The notes: generated by a model from the sequence alone, not told the origin. DNA of 64,000 nt from Stutzerimonas stutzeri (GCF_024448695.1 NZ_JAMOHY010000006.1:1-64000), one strand, 5' to 3'; shown: positions 11,934 to 21,798, counted from the stretch's first letter. Translations and numbers: made by a program.

Positions 11934-12976
11934 CGCGCATTCTCCTGTCTGAACACCGCTGTAAAGGAAACCAGCTCCTCGAACTTGTCGCGCGAAAGCC
12001 CGCTGTGCAGGGCGTCATGTGCCATTTCCACGCCCTCCTTGAAACTCATCGCCACGTCGGCGGCATACAGCGCTGCGCCGGCATTGAGCACGATCATGTC
12101 GGCGGCCTTCTGACCGTTTTCGGTCTTACGTCGGCCCAACGCATCACGAATCAACGTCAGCGAGCCCTGAGCGTCCTCGACATTCAGGCCGATCAGGCTC
12201 TTGCTCTTGATACCGAAATCCTCGGGCTGAACCCGGTACTCGCTAATTTCGCCATTGCGCAGTTCGGCGACATGCGTCGGTGCCGCCAGGCTGACCTCGT
12301 CCAGGCCATCCTGTGCATGGACCACCAGCACATGGCTGCTCCCAAGGCGTGCAAGCACTTCGGCCATGGGCCGGCAGAGCTCCTTGCTGAATACACCCAG
12401 TACCTGATGCCTGACGCCTGCCGGGTTCGACATCGGACCGAGAATATTGAACAGCGTGCGCAGTCCCAGCTCGCGACGCGGCCCTGCGGCATGTTTCATC
12501 GCGCCATGGTGAGCCGGCGCAAACATGAAGCCGACCCCCACCGTATCAACACTACGCGCCACCTGTTCCGGGCTCAGATCGAGGTAGACGCCCGCTGCTT
12601 CAAGCAGATCGGCGCTGCCGCTCTTGCCGGACACCGCCCGGTTGCCGTGCTTGGCCACTTTTCCGCCCGCCGCCGCAACGACGAAGGCAGCCGCGGTCGA
12701 GACGTTGAAGATATTCATGCCGTCGCCGCCGGTACCACAGGTGTCCACCAGACGATGGGTATCGAACTTCACCGGCTCGGCCAGCTCGCGCATCACCTGC
12801 ACCGCACCGACAATCTCGTCGATGGTTTCGCTCTTCATGCGCATGCCCATGAGGAACGCGCCGACCTGAGCATCGCTGCACTGCCCGGTCATGATCTGGC
12901 GCATGACCGCCTTCATCTCTTCAGTGGTCAGATCCAGTTGGCCGACGATCCGATTCAGGGCTTCCCTGATGTCCAT
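11930..12976 (-). CDS. trpD: Anthranilate phosphoribosyltransferase
   Basis: 348-residue enzyme transferring phosphoribosyl from PRPP to anthranilate. The glycine-rich PRPP motif is seen in [19 protein letters not shown], followed by [19 protein letters not shown] and the [12 protein letters not shown] segment. It overlaps trpG by one base (stop and start share TAATG) and trpC by 4 bases. The three genes therefore form one tightly packed operon, with its own leader upstream of trpG. Confidence 0.96.
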   Translation of the reverse strand: MDIREALNRIVGQLDLTTEEMKAVMRQIMTGQCSDAQVGAFLMGMRMKSETIDEIVGAVQVMRELAEPVKFDTHRLVDTCGTGGDGMNIFNVSTAAAFVVAAAGGKVAKHGNRAVSGKSGSADLLEAAGVYLDLSPEQVARSVDTVGVGFMFAPAHHGAMKHAAGPRRELGLRTLFNILGPMSNPAGVRHQVLGVFSKELCRPMAEVLARLGSSHVLVVHAQDGLDEVSLAAPTHVAELRNGEISEYRVQPEDFGIKSKSLIGLNVEDAQGSLTLIRDALGRRKTENGQKAADMIVLNAGAALYAADVAMSFKEGVEMAHDALHSGLSRDKFEELVSFTAVFRQENAR

Positions 12977-13569
12977 TAGCGTACGCCTCCGGTCTGCTTC
13001 AAGAAATTGGCGAAGAGCTCATGACCCTGTTCGGTGAGGATCGACTCGGGATGGAACTGCACGCCTTCGACATTCAAGGTCTTGTGCCGCAGCCCCATGA
13101 TTTCATCAACGCTGCCATCCTCCCGGCAGGTCCAGGCGGTGACTTCCAGAGGCTCGGGAAGCGTCTCGCGGCTGACCACCAGCGAATGGTAGCGGGTGAC
13201 GGTAAGCGGATTGTTCAGGCCTGCGAAGACGCCGGTATTTTCATGAAAGACCGGGCTGGTCTTGCCATGCATCACCTGCCGCGCCCGAACCACATCGCCA
13301 CCGAAAGCCTGGCCGATGCTCTGATGGCCGAGGCATACGCCCAGAATCGGCAACTTGCCGGCAAAATGGCGAATCAGCTCCAGCGATATGCCCGCCTCGT
13401 TCGGCGTGCAGGGCCCTGGAGAGACAACAATGCGCTCGGGCTTGAGCGCTTCGATCTCGGCCACGCTCAGCTCGTCGTTGCGTACCACCCTGACCTCGGC
13501 ACCGAGCTCGCCCAGGTACTGCACGACGTTGTAGGTAAAGGAGTCATAGTTATCCAGCATCAGCAGCAT
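12976..13569 (-). CDS. trpG: Anthranilate synthase glutamine amidotransferase subunit
   Basis: 197-residue glutaminase subunit that supplies ammonia to TrpE. The oxyanion segment [12 protein letters not shown], the catalytic cysteine in [15 protein letters not shown] and the His-Glu pair in [10 protein letters not shown] are intact. The start at 13569 ([14 protein letters not shown]) follows GAGGGTGA; the long upstream extension of the same frame runs through the leader region and is not protein-like. A 285-base leader and intergenic zone separates it from the GGDEF-EAL gene. Confidence 0.96.
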   Translation of the reverse strand: MLLMLDNYDSFTYNVVQYLGELGAEVRVVRNDELSVAEIEALKPERIVVSPGPCTPNEAGISLELIRHFAGKLPILGVCLGHQSIGQAFGGDVVRARQVMHGKTSPVFHENTGVFAGLNNPLTVTRYHSLVVSRETLPEPLEVTAWTCREDGSVDEIMGLRHKTLNVEGVQFHPESILTEQGHELFANFLKQTGGVR

Positions 13570-13706
13570 GTGCGTCACCCTCGAGAATTGCGCTGCCCCC
13601 TTCGGTGTTCGCCGGAGCCGTGGCGGTCGCGTGGCAATGAGGCGCAACCGGATGGCGGACGAAGCAGGGAGCGAATGATTTCTGGCCTGGCGCCAGCAAG
13701 ACCGGA

Positions 13707-13775
13707 TCAGGCGTGCCAACGCCATCGGGCGTTGGCCTTGAAAAGACATATCAGGAGGATGCTGCTGAATATCAC
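13707..13775 (-). CDS. Putative trpGDC leader peptide
   Basis: A 22-codon frame from GTG at 13775 to TGA at 13709-13707 reads [22 protein letters not shown]. Two tryptophan codons sit at positions 18 and 20, close to the end. The last ten residues ([10 protein letters not shown]) match the trpE leader ([10 protein letters not shown]). The Trp codons lie inside a perfect 9-bp inverted repeat. It ends about 137 bases before trpG. The start codon is uncertain because its ribosome-binding site is weak; the 3' part is the convincing half. Attenuation of both trpE and trpGDC has been reported in P. putida. Confidence 0.65.
   Translation of the reverse strand: MIFSSILLICLFKANARWRWHA
13715..13736 (-). 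promoter_or_regulatory. Leader hairpin overlapping Trp codons of trpGDC leader
   Basis: Arms GCCAACGCC (13715-13723) and GGCGTTGGC (13728-13736) with a 4-base loop form a perfect 9-bp stem that contains both Trp codons of the leader peptide. A second GC-rich dyad (CTGGCGCCAG) follows about 20 bases downstream on the transcript, but without a clear T tract. A stalled ribosome at the Trp codons would open the first stem. Confidence 0.5.
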
Positions 13776-13854
13776 GGGAAGGTCTCGCAAAACGATCGAC
13801 GCAAAGTAGCCTATGCCAAGCCCTGATTCAACCTGCAACAGTCGCCACATGCCG

Positions 13855-16044
13855 CTACTGAGCCAGCACGCAACCTTGCGCATACCTGCGAACAGCGTCC
13901 AGAGTCGCCGTCAGCTCCTGGGCCGGCACCGGACGTGCATAGAGAAAGCCTTGCGCCTGCCGGCAGCCTAGCCGCAGCAGCTCGTCGGCAATAACCTGGT
14001 CCTCGACGCCTTCGGCCAGGGTCGCGAGCCCCAGCGAATCAGCCATCTGAATGATGGTGGCGACAATGGCATGGCCATCTTCGGTATCGATCCCCTGCAC
14101 AAAGGATCGATCAATCTTCAGGGTATCCACCGCCAGCTGCCGCAAATAGGCGAGGCAGGAATAGCCCGTGCCGAAGTCGTCAATCGACAGTTTCACGCCA
14201 AGCACCTTGAGTCTGCTCAGCGTCAGCATGACCTCGGTGTTGTTTTGCACCAGACTCGACTCGGTGAGTTCAAGCTCCAGCGCAGACGCCGGCAACCCGG
14301 TTTTTGCCAGCGCCTTTCTGACGACGCTTTCCAGCGAGCCCTTGTGCAGCTGGGCTGCCGCCACGTTGACCGCGACCCTGGGAATCATCACGCCCTGAGC
14401 ACGCCAGCTGGCGGCCTGTCGGCAGGCCTCGAAAAGCACCCAGGTGCCGATCTCAACGATCAGTCCGTTCTCTTCGGCGACCGGTATGAAACGCCCTGGC
14501 GGCACCAGCCCCCATTGCGGATGCTGCCAGCGCACCAGCGCCTCGACTCCCAGCACGCGGCCCGAGGCGATATCCACCTGCGGCTGGTAATGCAGCACCA
14601 GCTCGTTGTGCGAAAGCGCGAGGCGCAAGCCATTGACCAGATAGAGTCGCCCGCGCATCTCGGCATCCAGCCCGGCGTCGTAGTAACACCAGGTTTTGCG
14701 ACCGGCATGCTTTGCCTTGTACATGGCCATTTCGGCATTGCGCAGCAGCATGAGAAAGTCGTCGCCATCGTTGGGACCCAGCGCCACGCCGATGGAAACC
14801 GGCGCCACGATACTCTGCCGGTCCAGCACGAAGGGTTCGGAAAACTCGGCCAGGATCGCCTGTATCACGACCGAAGCCGCCTCGGCATCCGCCAGTCCCG
14901 TCAGCAGGATCACGAATTCATCACCGCCGGCCCTTGCCAGCATGGCGTTTTCCGGCAGCAGACGCTGCAAACGCTCGGCTGCGCCACATAACAAGCGATC
15001 GCCAAAGGTATGACCGAAGGAATCGTTGACCATTTTGAAATGGTCGAGATCCATATAAAGGACGGCAATCGAACCCTGCAACTTCAGCGCACTTTCCAGC
15101 GCCTGACGCGTTCTCTCCTGCAACAGGTCCGGTTTCGGTAACCCCGTGAGGCTGTCGTAGAACGTCAGAAATTGCGCCTTCTTTTCTGCCGCATCACGCT
15201 CTGCCATTTCCACCGCAAGACGCACATAGGGCGCGCGCACGTTGGCAACGAACACCACATGGTAGATAAAGCAGTAGGAAATAATCTTGTAAGCGTGCCC
15301 GAGCAGGCTGAACAGGCTGTTCACGTTGCCGTAAGCGGTAAAACACAGCTCGGCAAAGATAGAAAGCAACGTTGCGGCCAGCATGCCGTCGGCATGCCAG
15401 GAGGGTCGCTCCCTGCGCCCGCCCCAGAAGCGCCAGGCGGCGACAACCAGCAGGCCGATGATCAGCCATTCGGCAATGATCTTGAATGAAGTCAGCCCGC
15501 TGCCATCGACAAAGGTGCGGGGCCAGAGCTGCGGCTGATAGAGCTGCAGATAGGTCGTCACACCGGCCACCGCCAGCGCCGCGACGAGCAATGCCGGGCG
15601 CGGCAACGAGCGCTTCGGCTCCATGCGAAAGGCAACTGCAAGCAGGGTGCAGGCGAGCAGCACGCGTGACACAAGCCAGAAGGCAATGGCTTTTTCCGGT
15701 GATGCCGGCGTTATCCAGTCTGGCATGCCCTTGTAGGACAGCATGTGCGCCAGATCGAGCAGGGCAATGGCGAGAAAAGCACAACCCAGCAACGGACTTG
15801 AAGCACGCTGCGGTCCATGGCTATGCCAGACCACGGCAAAGACCAGAGAGGCGACGACGATCGAGAAGACTTCAACAACGACATGCAGCGGTAACGGAAA
15901 CCAGGCGGTGCTCGTCTGCAAATCGGTGAAGCTGGACAGCAGCCAGACCAGTCCGAGCAGCAGGCCGCAGGCAGTCACCAGAACCCGTATCAGGTAGCGA
16001 TTTACGGGCGATACGGCGGCATTGCTATTCGACTGATACGGCAT
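13855..16044 (-). CDS. MASE3-GGDEF-EAL membrane cyclic-di-GMP protein
   Basis: 729-residue bifunctional-looking c-di-GMP enzyme. The first ~270 residues hold multiple membrane helices resembling the MASE3 sensor (HVVVEVFSIVVASLVF ... LLDLAHMLSYKGMPDW). A GGDEF domain follows (TFYDSLTGLP; intact ARAGGDEFVILL), then an EAL domain with EALVRW, ELTESSL, DDFGTGYSCLAYL, KIDRSFV and LAEGVED, so phosphodiesterase residues look complete. The start at 16044 is ATG (MPYQSNSN); a TTG 27 bases upstream is the alternative. It sits alone between trpGDC and trpE, where P. aeruginosa carries its R/F pyocin genes. Confidence 0.88.
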   Translation of the reverse strand: MPYQSNSNAAVSPVNRYLIRVLVTACGLLLGLVWLLSSFTDLQTSTAWFPLPLHVVVEVFSIVVASLVFAVVWHSHGPQRASSPLLGCAFLAIALLDLAHMLSYKGMPDWITPASPEKAIAFWLVSRVLLACTLLAVAFRMEPKRSLPRPALLVAALAVAGVTTYLQLYQPQLWPRTFVDGSGLTSFKIIAEWLIIGLLVVAAWRFWGGRRERPSWHADGMLAATLLSIFAELCFTAYGNVNSLFSLLGHAYKIISYCFIYHVVFVANVRAPYVRLAVEMAERDAAEKKAQFLTFYDSLTGLPKPDLLQERTRQALESALKLQGSIAVLYMDLDHFKMVNDSFGHTFGDRLLCGAAERLQRLLPENAMLARAGGDEFVILLTGLADAEAASVVIQAILAEFSEPFVLDRQSIVAPVSIGVALGPNDGDDFLMLLRNAEMAMYKAKHAGRKTWCYYDAGLDAEMRGRLYLVNGLRLALSHNELVLHYQPQVDIASGRVLGVEALVRWQHPQWGLVPPGRFIPVAEENGLIVEIGTWVLFEACRQAASWRAQGVMIPRVAVNVAAAQLHKGSLESVVRKALAKTGLPASALELELTESSLVQNNTEVMLTLSRLKVLGVKLSIDDFGTGYSCLAYLRQLAVDTLKIDRSFVQGIDTEDGHAIVATIIQMADSLGLATLAEGVEDQVIADELLRLGCRQAQGFLYARPVPAQELTATLDAVRRYAQGCVLAQ

Positions 16045-16073
16045 GCAGGTTACCGGCTGATAAATCGTCAAGA

Positions 16074-16108
16074 GCCCTGTATAGGCGAATTCGGACTATA
16101 TACAGGGC
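16074..16108. promoter_or_regulatory. Ten-base inverted repeat upstream of the GGDEF-EAL gene
   Basis: GCCCTGTATA (16074-16083) and TATACAGGGC (16099-16108) are perfectly complementary, with 15 bases between, just upstream of the GGDEF-EAL start. The minus strand carries a -10-like TATAGT in the upstream arm. It could be an operator overlapping the promoter, or an mRNA hairpin. No regulator is assigned. Confidence 0.4.
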
Positions 16109-16164
16109 AATTAGCCATTACCATACGGAACGCAGGGTATTTCGCATTACACCGTTCGCACGAC

Positions 16165-17643
16165 TCAGCGCTCGGTTTTCTCCGCCAGGGCCACCGCACG
16201 GAACATCGCGCGACGCTTGTTCAGCGTCTCTTCCCACTCCAGCGCCGGCTGCGAGTCAGCAACAATGCCGGCACCCGCCTGCACATGCAGCTCGCCATCC
16301 TTGATCACTGCGGTGCGAATAGCGATTGCGGTGTCCATGTTGCCATTCCAGGCGAGATAACCCACGGCACCGCCGTAAACACCGCGCTTGACCGGCTCCA
16401 GCTCGTCGATGATCTCCATCGCACGCACCTTCGGCGCGCCGGACAGCGTTCCCGCCGGCAAGATCGCCCGCAGTGCATCCATCGCCGTCAGCGGCGCCTT
16501 CAACTGGCCCGTGACGTTGGAAACGATATGCATCACGTTGGAATAGCGCTCGATGACCATCTTTTCGGTCAGCCGTACCGAGCCGTTTTCAGCGACGCGA
16601 CCCACATCGTTGCGACCCAGATCGATCAACATCAAGTGCTCGGCCAGCTCCTTGGCGTCGCTGAGCAGGTCCTGTTCCAGGGCCAAATCGGCTTCTTCAT
16701 TGGCGCCGCGCGGGCGTGTTCCAGCGATGGGTCGAACTGTGACCAGACCTTCCTCGACCCGCACCAGCACCTCCGGCGACGAACCCACCACGTGGAAGTC
16801 GCCGAAATTGAAGAAGTACATGTAAGGGGTCGGGTTGAAGCAGCGCAGCGCGCGATACAGATCGATCGGCGCTGCCTTGAACGGAATTGACATGCGCTGG
16901 GAAATCACCACCTGCATGCAGTCGCCGGCGAGGATGTAATCCTTGATGCGGTTGACCGCCTGCTCGTAGTCCTCGCGACTGAAGCTGGAGCGGAAGGTCG
17001 GTTCGGCGCCGTTGCCCTGTTCAAAGTCCAGGCCCAGGCGCGGCGTGATCGACTGGCGTAGCTTCGCCCGCAACGCCTGCAGTCGGGCCTGACCTGCCTC
17101 GTAGGCGTCCGGCTGCGACGGGTCGACCAGCACGATGCAGTGCAGCTTGCCGGCTAGGTTGTCGAACACCACCACGGCGTCGGAAACCATCAGCAGGATA
17201 TCCGGCGTGCCAAGCGGATCGGGATTAGGGCAGTTACCCAGCTTGCGTTCGACATAGCGCACGCTGTCATAGCCGAAATAACCGACCAGCCCGCCGTTGA
17301 AGCGCGGCAGGCCGTCCACCGGCGCGACGCGGTAGCGCTGCTGGAAGGACTCGACGAAGGCCAGCGGGTCCTCAACTTCACAGGTCTCGGTTTCGACGTC
17401 ATCGGTGGTGACGCTGATACGGTGATCCTGCACGCGCAGCACGGTGCGGCACGGCAGACCGATGATCGAGTAACGCCCCCACTTCTCGCCGCCCTGAACG
17501 GATTCAAGCAGATAGGAGTTCGGCGCATCGGCCAGTTTCAGGTACAGCGACAGCGGCGTATCGAAGTCGGCCAGAGTTTCAAACGACAAGGGGATACGGT
17601 TATGGCCTTCGGTGGCCAAACGCTGGAATTCTTCGCGGGTCAT
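16165..17643 (-). CDS. trpE: Anthranilate synthase component I
   Basis: 492-residue chorismate-using subunit. The N-terminal part has the Trp feedback-site region ([18 protein letters not shown]). The C-terminal chorismate-binding domain shows [37 protein letters not shown] and [16 protein letters not shown]. The start at 17643 ([10 protein letters not shown]) follows GAGG; the same frame extends upstream through the leader but without matching family length. It is separate from trpGDC, as usual in pseudomonads, and is preceded by a leader peptide and hairpin. Confidence 0.96.
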   Translation of the reverse strand: MTREEFQRLATEGHNRIPLSFETLADFDTPLSLYLKLADAPNSYLLESVQGGEKWGRYSIIGLPCRTVLRVQDHRISVTTDDVETETCEVEDPLAFVESFQQRYRVAPVDGLPRFNGGLVGYFGYDSVRYVERKLGNCPNPDPLGTPDILLMVSDAVVVFDNLAGKLHCIVLVDPSQPDAYEAGQARLQALRAKLRQSITPRLGLDFEQGNGAEPTFRSSFSREDYEQAVNRIKDYILAGDCMQVVISQRMSIPFKAAPIDLYRALRCFNPTPYMYFFNFGDFHVVGSSPEVLVRVEEGLVTVRPIAGTRPRGANEEADLALEQDLLSDAKELAEHLMLIDLGRNDVGRVAENGSVRLTEKMVIERYSNVMHIVSNVTGQLKAPLTAMDALRAILPAGTLSGAPKVRAMEIIDELEPVKRGVYGGAVGYLAWNGNMDTAIAIRTAVIKDGELHVQAGAGIVADSQPALEWEETLNKRRAMFRAVALAEKTER

Positions 17644-17682
17644 GTCAGCCTCGTGGTCGGAGGGGCTTTCGAAAACAGCTTG

Positions 17683-17706
17683 GCAAACAACCGGCCTGCA
17701 GCCGGT
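17683..17706 (-). promoter_or_regulatory. Candidate trpE attenuator hairpin
   Basis: Arms ACCGGC/GCCGGT (17690-17695 and 17701-17706, 5-base loop) are followed on the transcript by TGTTTGCC. This lies 10 bases after the leader peptide stop and about 45 bases before the trpE start. The T tract is short, so it is a modest terminator. An upstream stem GGCGCG/CGCGCC covers the leader's last Trp codons and could compete with it. Confidence 0.5.
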
Positions 17707-17716
17707 CAGCAGACAG

Positions 17717-17785
17717 TCAGGCGCGCCAGCGCCAACGCGCCAGGGCCTTGATGACATTCGTCCATTGTTTGCGGGTGACCACCAC
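17717..17785 (-). CDS. trpE leader peptide (TrpL-like)
   Basis: A 22-codon frame from GTG at 17785 to TGA at 17719-17717 reads [22 protein letters not shown]. Trp codons are at residues 8, 18 and 20, a frequency far above chance. The 3' end forms GC-rich stems and is followed at once by a hairpin with a T-rich tail. The start could be the second GTG at 17782. It shares KAxARWRWxA with the trpGDC leader at the same position. The expected role is Trp-codon-dependent transcription attenuation of trpE. Confidence 0.75.
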   Translation of the reverse strand: MVVTRKQWTNVIKALARWRWRA

Positions 17786-17823
17786 GATCTGATCTCTTTG
17801 GCGGGGTGCAGAGTTGGGCCACA

Positions 17824-18525
17824 CTAGCGCAGGCCCTCAGCCGAAGCAACCAGCTCACGCAGGTCATCCAGCACCATTGCCGGCTGCTCATTAGCGATGG
17901 GTTCACCATGGTTGTAGCCGTAGCTGAGTGCAACACAGGGCACCCCAGCAGCCTTGGCCGCCCGGACATCATTGCGCGAGTCACCGACAAACAGCGATTC
18001 GACCGGTGCGGCACCCGCCTTGCCCATCACCCAGAGCAGCGCTGCCGGGTCGGGCTTCTGCTGCGGTAGGGTGTCGCCGCCGACCAGCCATTGGAAATAA
18101 CCGACCAGGCCCTTCTCTACCAGCAGCGGCTCGATGAACTGGGCCGGCTTGTTGGTGATGATCGCCATCGGCACATCGTGCTCGCGCAGCCAGCCCAGAC
18201 ATTCGCGCACGCCGGGGTAGACGGTAGTCAACTCGTGCCCGCCGGCATAGGCCTGCATGAACAGCGCCAACGCTTCTGCAGCCAGATCCCCAGGGACGCC
18301 ATCATGCTCAAGCTGCCCCGCCAGCGCGCGCCGCACCAGCACCGGCGAGCCGTTGCCCACCCAGTTGCGCACCTGCTGCACACCAGCCGGTTCGCGACCC
18401 AGCTGCAGCAGCATCTTGTCCACCGCCGTAGCCAGATCCGGCACCGAATCCATCAGCGTGCCGTCCAGATCGAACATCACCAGCTGCGGCAGCTTGCCGT
18501 CGAACAGTTGCTCCAGCCGCGTCAT
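17824..18525 (-). CDS. gph: Phosphoglycolate phosphatase
   Basis: 233-residue HAD-superfamily phosphatase that removes 2-phosphoglycolate formed during DNA 3'-end repair. Motif I is [11 protein letters not shown], motif II is IITNKP, and motifs III/IV are KPDPAALL and [16 protein letters not shown]. Its ATG overlaps the rpe stop by 4 bases, so the two are coupled. The gene lies just upstream of the trpE leader, 38 bases before the leader start codon, matching the conserved rpe-gph-trpE order. Confidence 0.92.
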   Translation of the reverse strand: MTRLEQLFDGKLPQLVMFDLDGTLMDSVPDLATAVDKMLLQLGREPAGVQQVRNWVGNGSPVLVRRALAGQLEHDGVPGDLAAEALALFMQAYAGGHELTTVYPGVRECLGWLREHDVPMAIITNKPAQFIEPLLVEKGLVGYFQWLVGGDTLPQQKPDPAALLWVMGKAGAAPVESLFVGDSRNDVRAAKAAGVPCVALSYGYNHGEPIANEQPAMVLDDLRELVASAEGLR

Positions 18526-19196
18526 GGACGAGCCAGCGCCAGCTCGGCACGCATCTGCTCGATCACCGCTTTGTAGTCCGGCTGATTGAAGATGGCCGAA
18601 CCGGCGACGAAGGTATCGGCGCCCGCCGCCGCGATCTCACGGATATTCTTCGGATTGACGCCGCCGTCGATCTCCAGACGAATCTCGCGACCGCTGGCAT
18701 CGATCAGCGCACGCGCTTCACGCAGCTTGTCCAGTGTGTTGGGAATGAACTTCTGCCCGCCGAAACCAGGGTTGACGCTCATCAGCAGGACCATGTCGAC
18801 CTTGTCCATGACGTACTTGAGCACGTCCAGTGGCGTGGCCGGGTTGAACACCAGACCGGCCTTGGCGCCGCCGTCCTTGATCAGCTGCAGCGAGCGGTCG
18901 ATGTGCTCGGAGGCTTCCGGGTGGAAGGTGATGTAGCTGGCGCCGGCTTCGAGGAAGTCGCCGATCATGCGGTCCACCGGCTTGACCATCAGGTGCACGT
19001 CGATGGGCGCGGTCACGCCGTGCTTGCGCAGTGCAGAGCAGACCATCGGGCCGATGGTCAGGTTGGGCACGTAGTGGTTGTCCATCACATCGAAATGGAC
19101 GATGTCGGCGCCGGCGGCCAGCACGTTGTCCACTTCCTCGCCCAGGCGGGCGAAATTGGCGGAAAGAATGGAAGGGGCGATGGCGAACGGCTGCAT
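18522..19196 (-). CDS. rpe: Ribulose-phosphate 3-epimerase
   Basis: 224-residue TIM-barrel epimerase of the pentose phosphate pathway. Diagnostic segments are [58 protein letters not shown] and [11 protein letters not shown]. The start at 19196 (MQPFAIAPS) follows GAGGT; the ATG 36 bases upstream is unlikely. It is first in an rpe-gph pair. Confidence 0.96.
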   Translation of the reverse strand: MQPFAIAPSILSANFARLGEEVDNVLAAGADIVHFDVMDNHYVPNLTIGPMVCSALRKHGVTAPIDVHLMVKPVDRMIGDFLEAGASYITFHPEASEHIDRSLQLIKDGGAKAGLVFNPATPLDVLKYVMDKVDMVLLMSVNPGFGGQKFIPNTLDKLREARALIDASGREIRLEIDGGVNPKNIREIAAAGADTFVAGSAIFNQPDYKAVIEQMRAELALARP

Positions 19197-19292
19197 GACG
19201 ACCTCGGGTAGCACGGGCGGAATGCCGCGCATTGTACCCGAGGCGACGTAACGACAGCATGGCGATGGTCGGTGCGCCGCCTCGGGTTCCGG

Positions 19293-20573
19293 TCAGGTCA
19301 ACTCGTCGAAGCACTCGCCAATGATTGCCAGGCCGCGGTCGAGCAGCTCGTCCTCCACCGTCAGCGGCACCAGCACCCGCAGTACGTTGTAGTAAGTGCC
19401 ACAGGACAGCAGGATCAGCCCCTTGTCCCGCGCCCTGGCGACGATCTGCGATGTGAGCGCCGCTGCCGGTCGGGCATGGTTACCGTCCTCGAACAGCTCG
19501 ATGGCGATCATCGCGCCAAGCCCGCGCACCTCGCCGATTTCCTTGTGCCGCGCCTGAACGGCCTTGAGGCCGGTGGTGAGTTTCTCGGCGACCGCCTTGC
19601 AGCGGTCGAGCAACTGTTCCTCTTCGAAGATTTCCAGCACTGCCAGCGCTGCTGCACAGGACAGCGGGTTGCCGGCGTAGGTGCCACCCAACCCGCCCGG
19701 GGCGATGGCGTCCATGAGCTCGGCCTTGCCGCACACGCCGGCGATCGGGAAGCCGCCGCCGACCGACTTGGCGAAGGTGGTCAGGTCCGCCACCACACCC
19801 ATCTGCTCCATGGCGAAGAAGGTGCCGGTACGCCCGGCGCCGGTCTGCACTTCGTCGGCAATCAGCAGGATGCCGTGTTCGTCGCACAGTGCGCGCAGGC
19901 GAGCCATGAAATCCTTCGGCGCGACGTTGAAGCCGCCCTCGCCCTGCACCGGCTCGATGATGATCGCCGCGATGTCGCGTGGCTCCGCGTCGTTCTTGAA
20001 GATGCGCTCGATGCTGGCGATCGAGTCATCGACGCTGACGCCATGAATGGCGCAGGGGTACAGCGCACGGAAGATACCGCCCGGCATCAGGCCCATTCCA
20101 GCGGAGTACGGCGCGACCTTGCCGGTCAAGCCGAGGGTCATCATGGTGCGGCCATGGTAGGCACCGGTGAAGGCAATCACCCCGGCACGACCGGTGGCGG
20201 CACGGGCGATCTTCACCGCGTTTTCCACCGCCTCGGAGCCGGTAGTGACCAGCAGCGTCTTCTTGGCGAAATCACCCGGCACCCGCGCGTTTATTTTTTC
20301 GCACAGCTCGACGTAGGGCTCATAGGCGAGAACCTGAAAGCAGGTGTGGGTCAATTTGTGCAACTGCGCCTCCACCGCCGCGATGATTTTCGGGTGCAGG
20401 TGACCGGTATTCAACACGGCAATGCCCCCGGCAAAGTCGATGAACTCTCGCCCTTCCACATCCACCACCAGACTGTTCCGGGCATGGTCTGCAAAGATCG
20501 GGTGAATCTGCCCTACACCACGAGGGACGGCGGCAACGCGACGCTGCATAAGAGATTCGTTGGTCTGACTCAT
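19293..20573 (-). CDS. gabT: 4-aminobutyrate aminotransferase
   Basis: 426-residue PLP enzyme of class III that moves the amino group of GABA (and related omega-amines) to 2-oxoglutarate. PLP-site motifs are TTGSEAVENAVKIAR, FTGAYHGRT, IIIEPVQGEGGF, LIADEVQTGAGRTG and the lysine region TTFAKSVGGGFPIAG. The start at 20573 (MSQTNESL) follows GAGGAG. The usual partner gabD is not adjacent here. It is divergent from the DUF3530 gene; DavT-like delta-aminovalerate activity is an alternative. Confidence 0.9.
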   Translation of the reverse strand: MSQTNESLMQRRVAAVPRGVGQIHPIFADHARNSLVVDVEGREFIDFAGGIAVLNTGHLHPKIIAAVEAQLHKLTHTCFQVLAYEPYVELCEKINARVPGDFAKKTLLVTTGSEAVENAVKIARAATGRAGVIAFTGAYHGRTMMTLGLTGKVAPYSAGMGLMPGGIFRALYPCAIHGVSVDDSIASIERIFKNDAEPRDIAAIIIEPVQGEGGFNVAPKDFMARLRALCDEHGILLIADEVQTGAGRTGTFFAMEQMGVVADLTTFAKSVGGGFPIAGVCGKAELMDAIAPGGLGGTYAGNPLSCAAALAVLEIFEEEQLLDRCKAVAEKLTTGLKAVQARHKEIGEVRGLGAMIAIELFEDGNHARPAAALTSQIVARARDKGLILLSCGTYYNVLRVLVPLTVEDELLDRGLAIIGECFDELT

Positions 20574-20781
20574 AAGGGCTCCTCGGTGAACGGGCAACAG
20601 GTTGCCCTTGAAGGCAGGGCGCTCGCCTGTGCAGTATCTTGCAAAGGATTACTCTAAGCCGCTGTTCGGGATATTGCACGCCCTTGGCATAAAGATGAAT
20701 TCCGCACCGGCACGGTTGCCGTTAGGCTTGCGGCGTGCCGGGCAACCATGCCGAGCGCAACAGACCCAGCAGGAGAACCCG

Positions 20782-21798
20782 ATGCTTTGCCGCCACCACA
20801 TGAGGGTCGGTCTTTGCGCCTTCGCGCTGGCCATTACAGCCGTCAGCGCAAACGAGCCGGAAGCCGCAGTCGAGACGCCAGTTGTTGCGCCGGTGGAGCG
20901 TCACACGCTGTCATCGCGCAGCGACATAATGGCGGTCGATCTTGCGCGTCAGCTATCCCCCGCAGAAGTGCTCAACCTCCAGACATTTGAAGAAACCTTT
21001 ATGGCCCTCTGGCTACCGGCGAATGTCGCCGAGCCAAGAGGGCTGGTGATTCTCCTGCCCGGCGAGGGTGAAAGTGCGGACTGGCCGCTCGGCATAGGCC
21101 CTCTGCGCCGCAACCTTCCCGATCACGGCTGGCACACCCTGAGCCTCAGCCTGCCGGATGCTCCCGGATTCACTCCATCCGCCACGCTGGCTCCAGCCGC
21201 GGACGAACCCGAACCCGACGAACCGACAAACGACGCAGAACCACCGAGTGCACCCAGCGAAGCCGGCTATCTGCCTGAAGAAACCGCAGCCTTGCAGGAT
21301 GACGCGGCACCGGATGAGATTGAGCAGGAACAGGCCCCAGCGGGCGACGTCACTGAGGAAGCCGGCCTGCCTGAGCGCATTGATGCACGAATCACGGCAG
21401 CGCTGGATCATGCCCGCAGCCTGCAACCGGGGACCATCATCCTGCTGGGTCAGGGCACAGGCGCCTACTGGGCCGCCCACCACCTGCAACAGTGGGCACC
21501 CGATGACGTCGAGGGACTGGCGCTGATCCAGCCACGACAGCCGGAAAGCCAGCAGGAACCACTCGCCCAGCTGGTTCCGACACTCAAGCTGGCAACTGCA
21601 GACTTCTATTACCGTAACAACGCCAGCACCCTGGCGGCCGCGCGGGAACGCCTGAATGCAAGCCGTCGTATTGCCCATCCGGCCTACCATCAGGTCGGCC
21701 TGACCCCGCAGGCCGAGGAACGCAAGGTCGAGCAGGAGCAACTTGTGCGGCGGGTGCGTGGGTGGCTGGACAAGCCGTCCGATAAAAAGGAGCGCTAG
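20782..21798 (+). CDS. Exported DUF3530 alpha/beta-hydrolase-like protein
   Basis: 338-residue protein with an N-terminal signal-like segment (VGLCAFALAITAVSA). The fold resembles DUF3530 serine-hydrolase relatives: GLVILLPGEGESADWPLGI and a nucleophile-elbow-like ILLGQGTGAYWAAHHL, in which the usual serine position is threonine or glycine, so catalysis is doubtful. The middle (about residues 135-200) is a low-complexity Pro/Glu/Asp linker. The start at 20782 follows AGGAGA. Function is unknown. Confidence 0.7.
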   Translation: MLCRHHMRVGLCAFALAITAVSANEPEAAVETPVVAPVERHTLSSRSDIMAVDLARQLSPAEVLNLQTFEETFMALWLPANVAEPRGLVILLPGEGESADWPLGIGPLRRNLPDHGWHTLSLSLPDAPGFTPSATLAPAADEPEPDEPTNDAEPPSAPSEAGYLPEETAALQDDAAPDEIEQEQAPAGDVTEEAGLPERIDARITAALDHARSLQPGTIILLGQGTGAYWAAHHLQQWAPDDVEGLALIQPRQPESQQEPLAQLVPTLKLATADFYYRNNASTLAAARERLNASRRIAHPAYHQVGLTPQAEERKVEQEQLVRRVRGWLDKPSDKKER

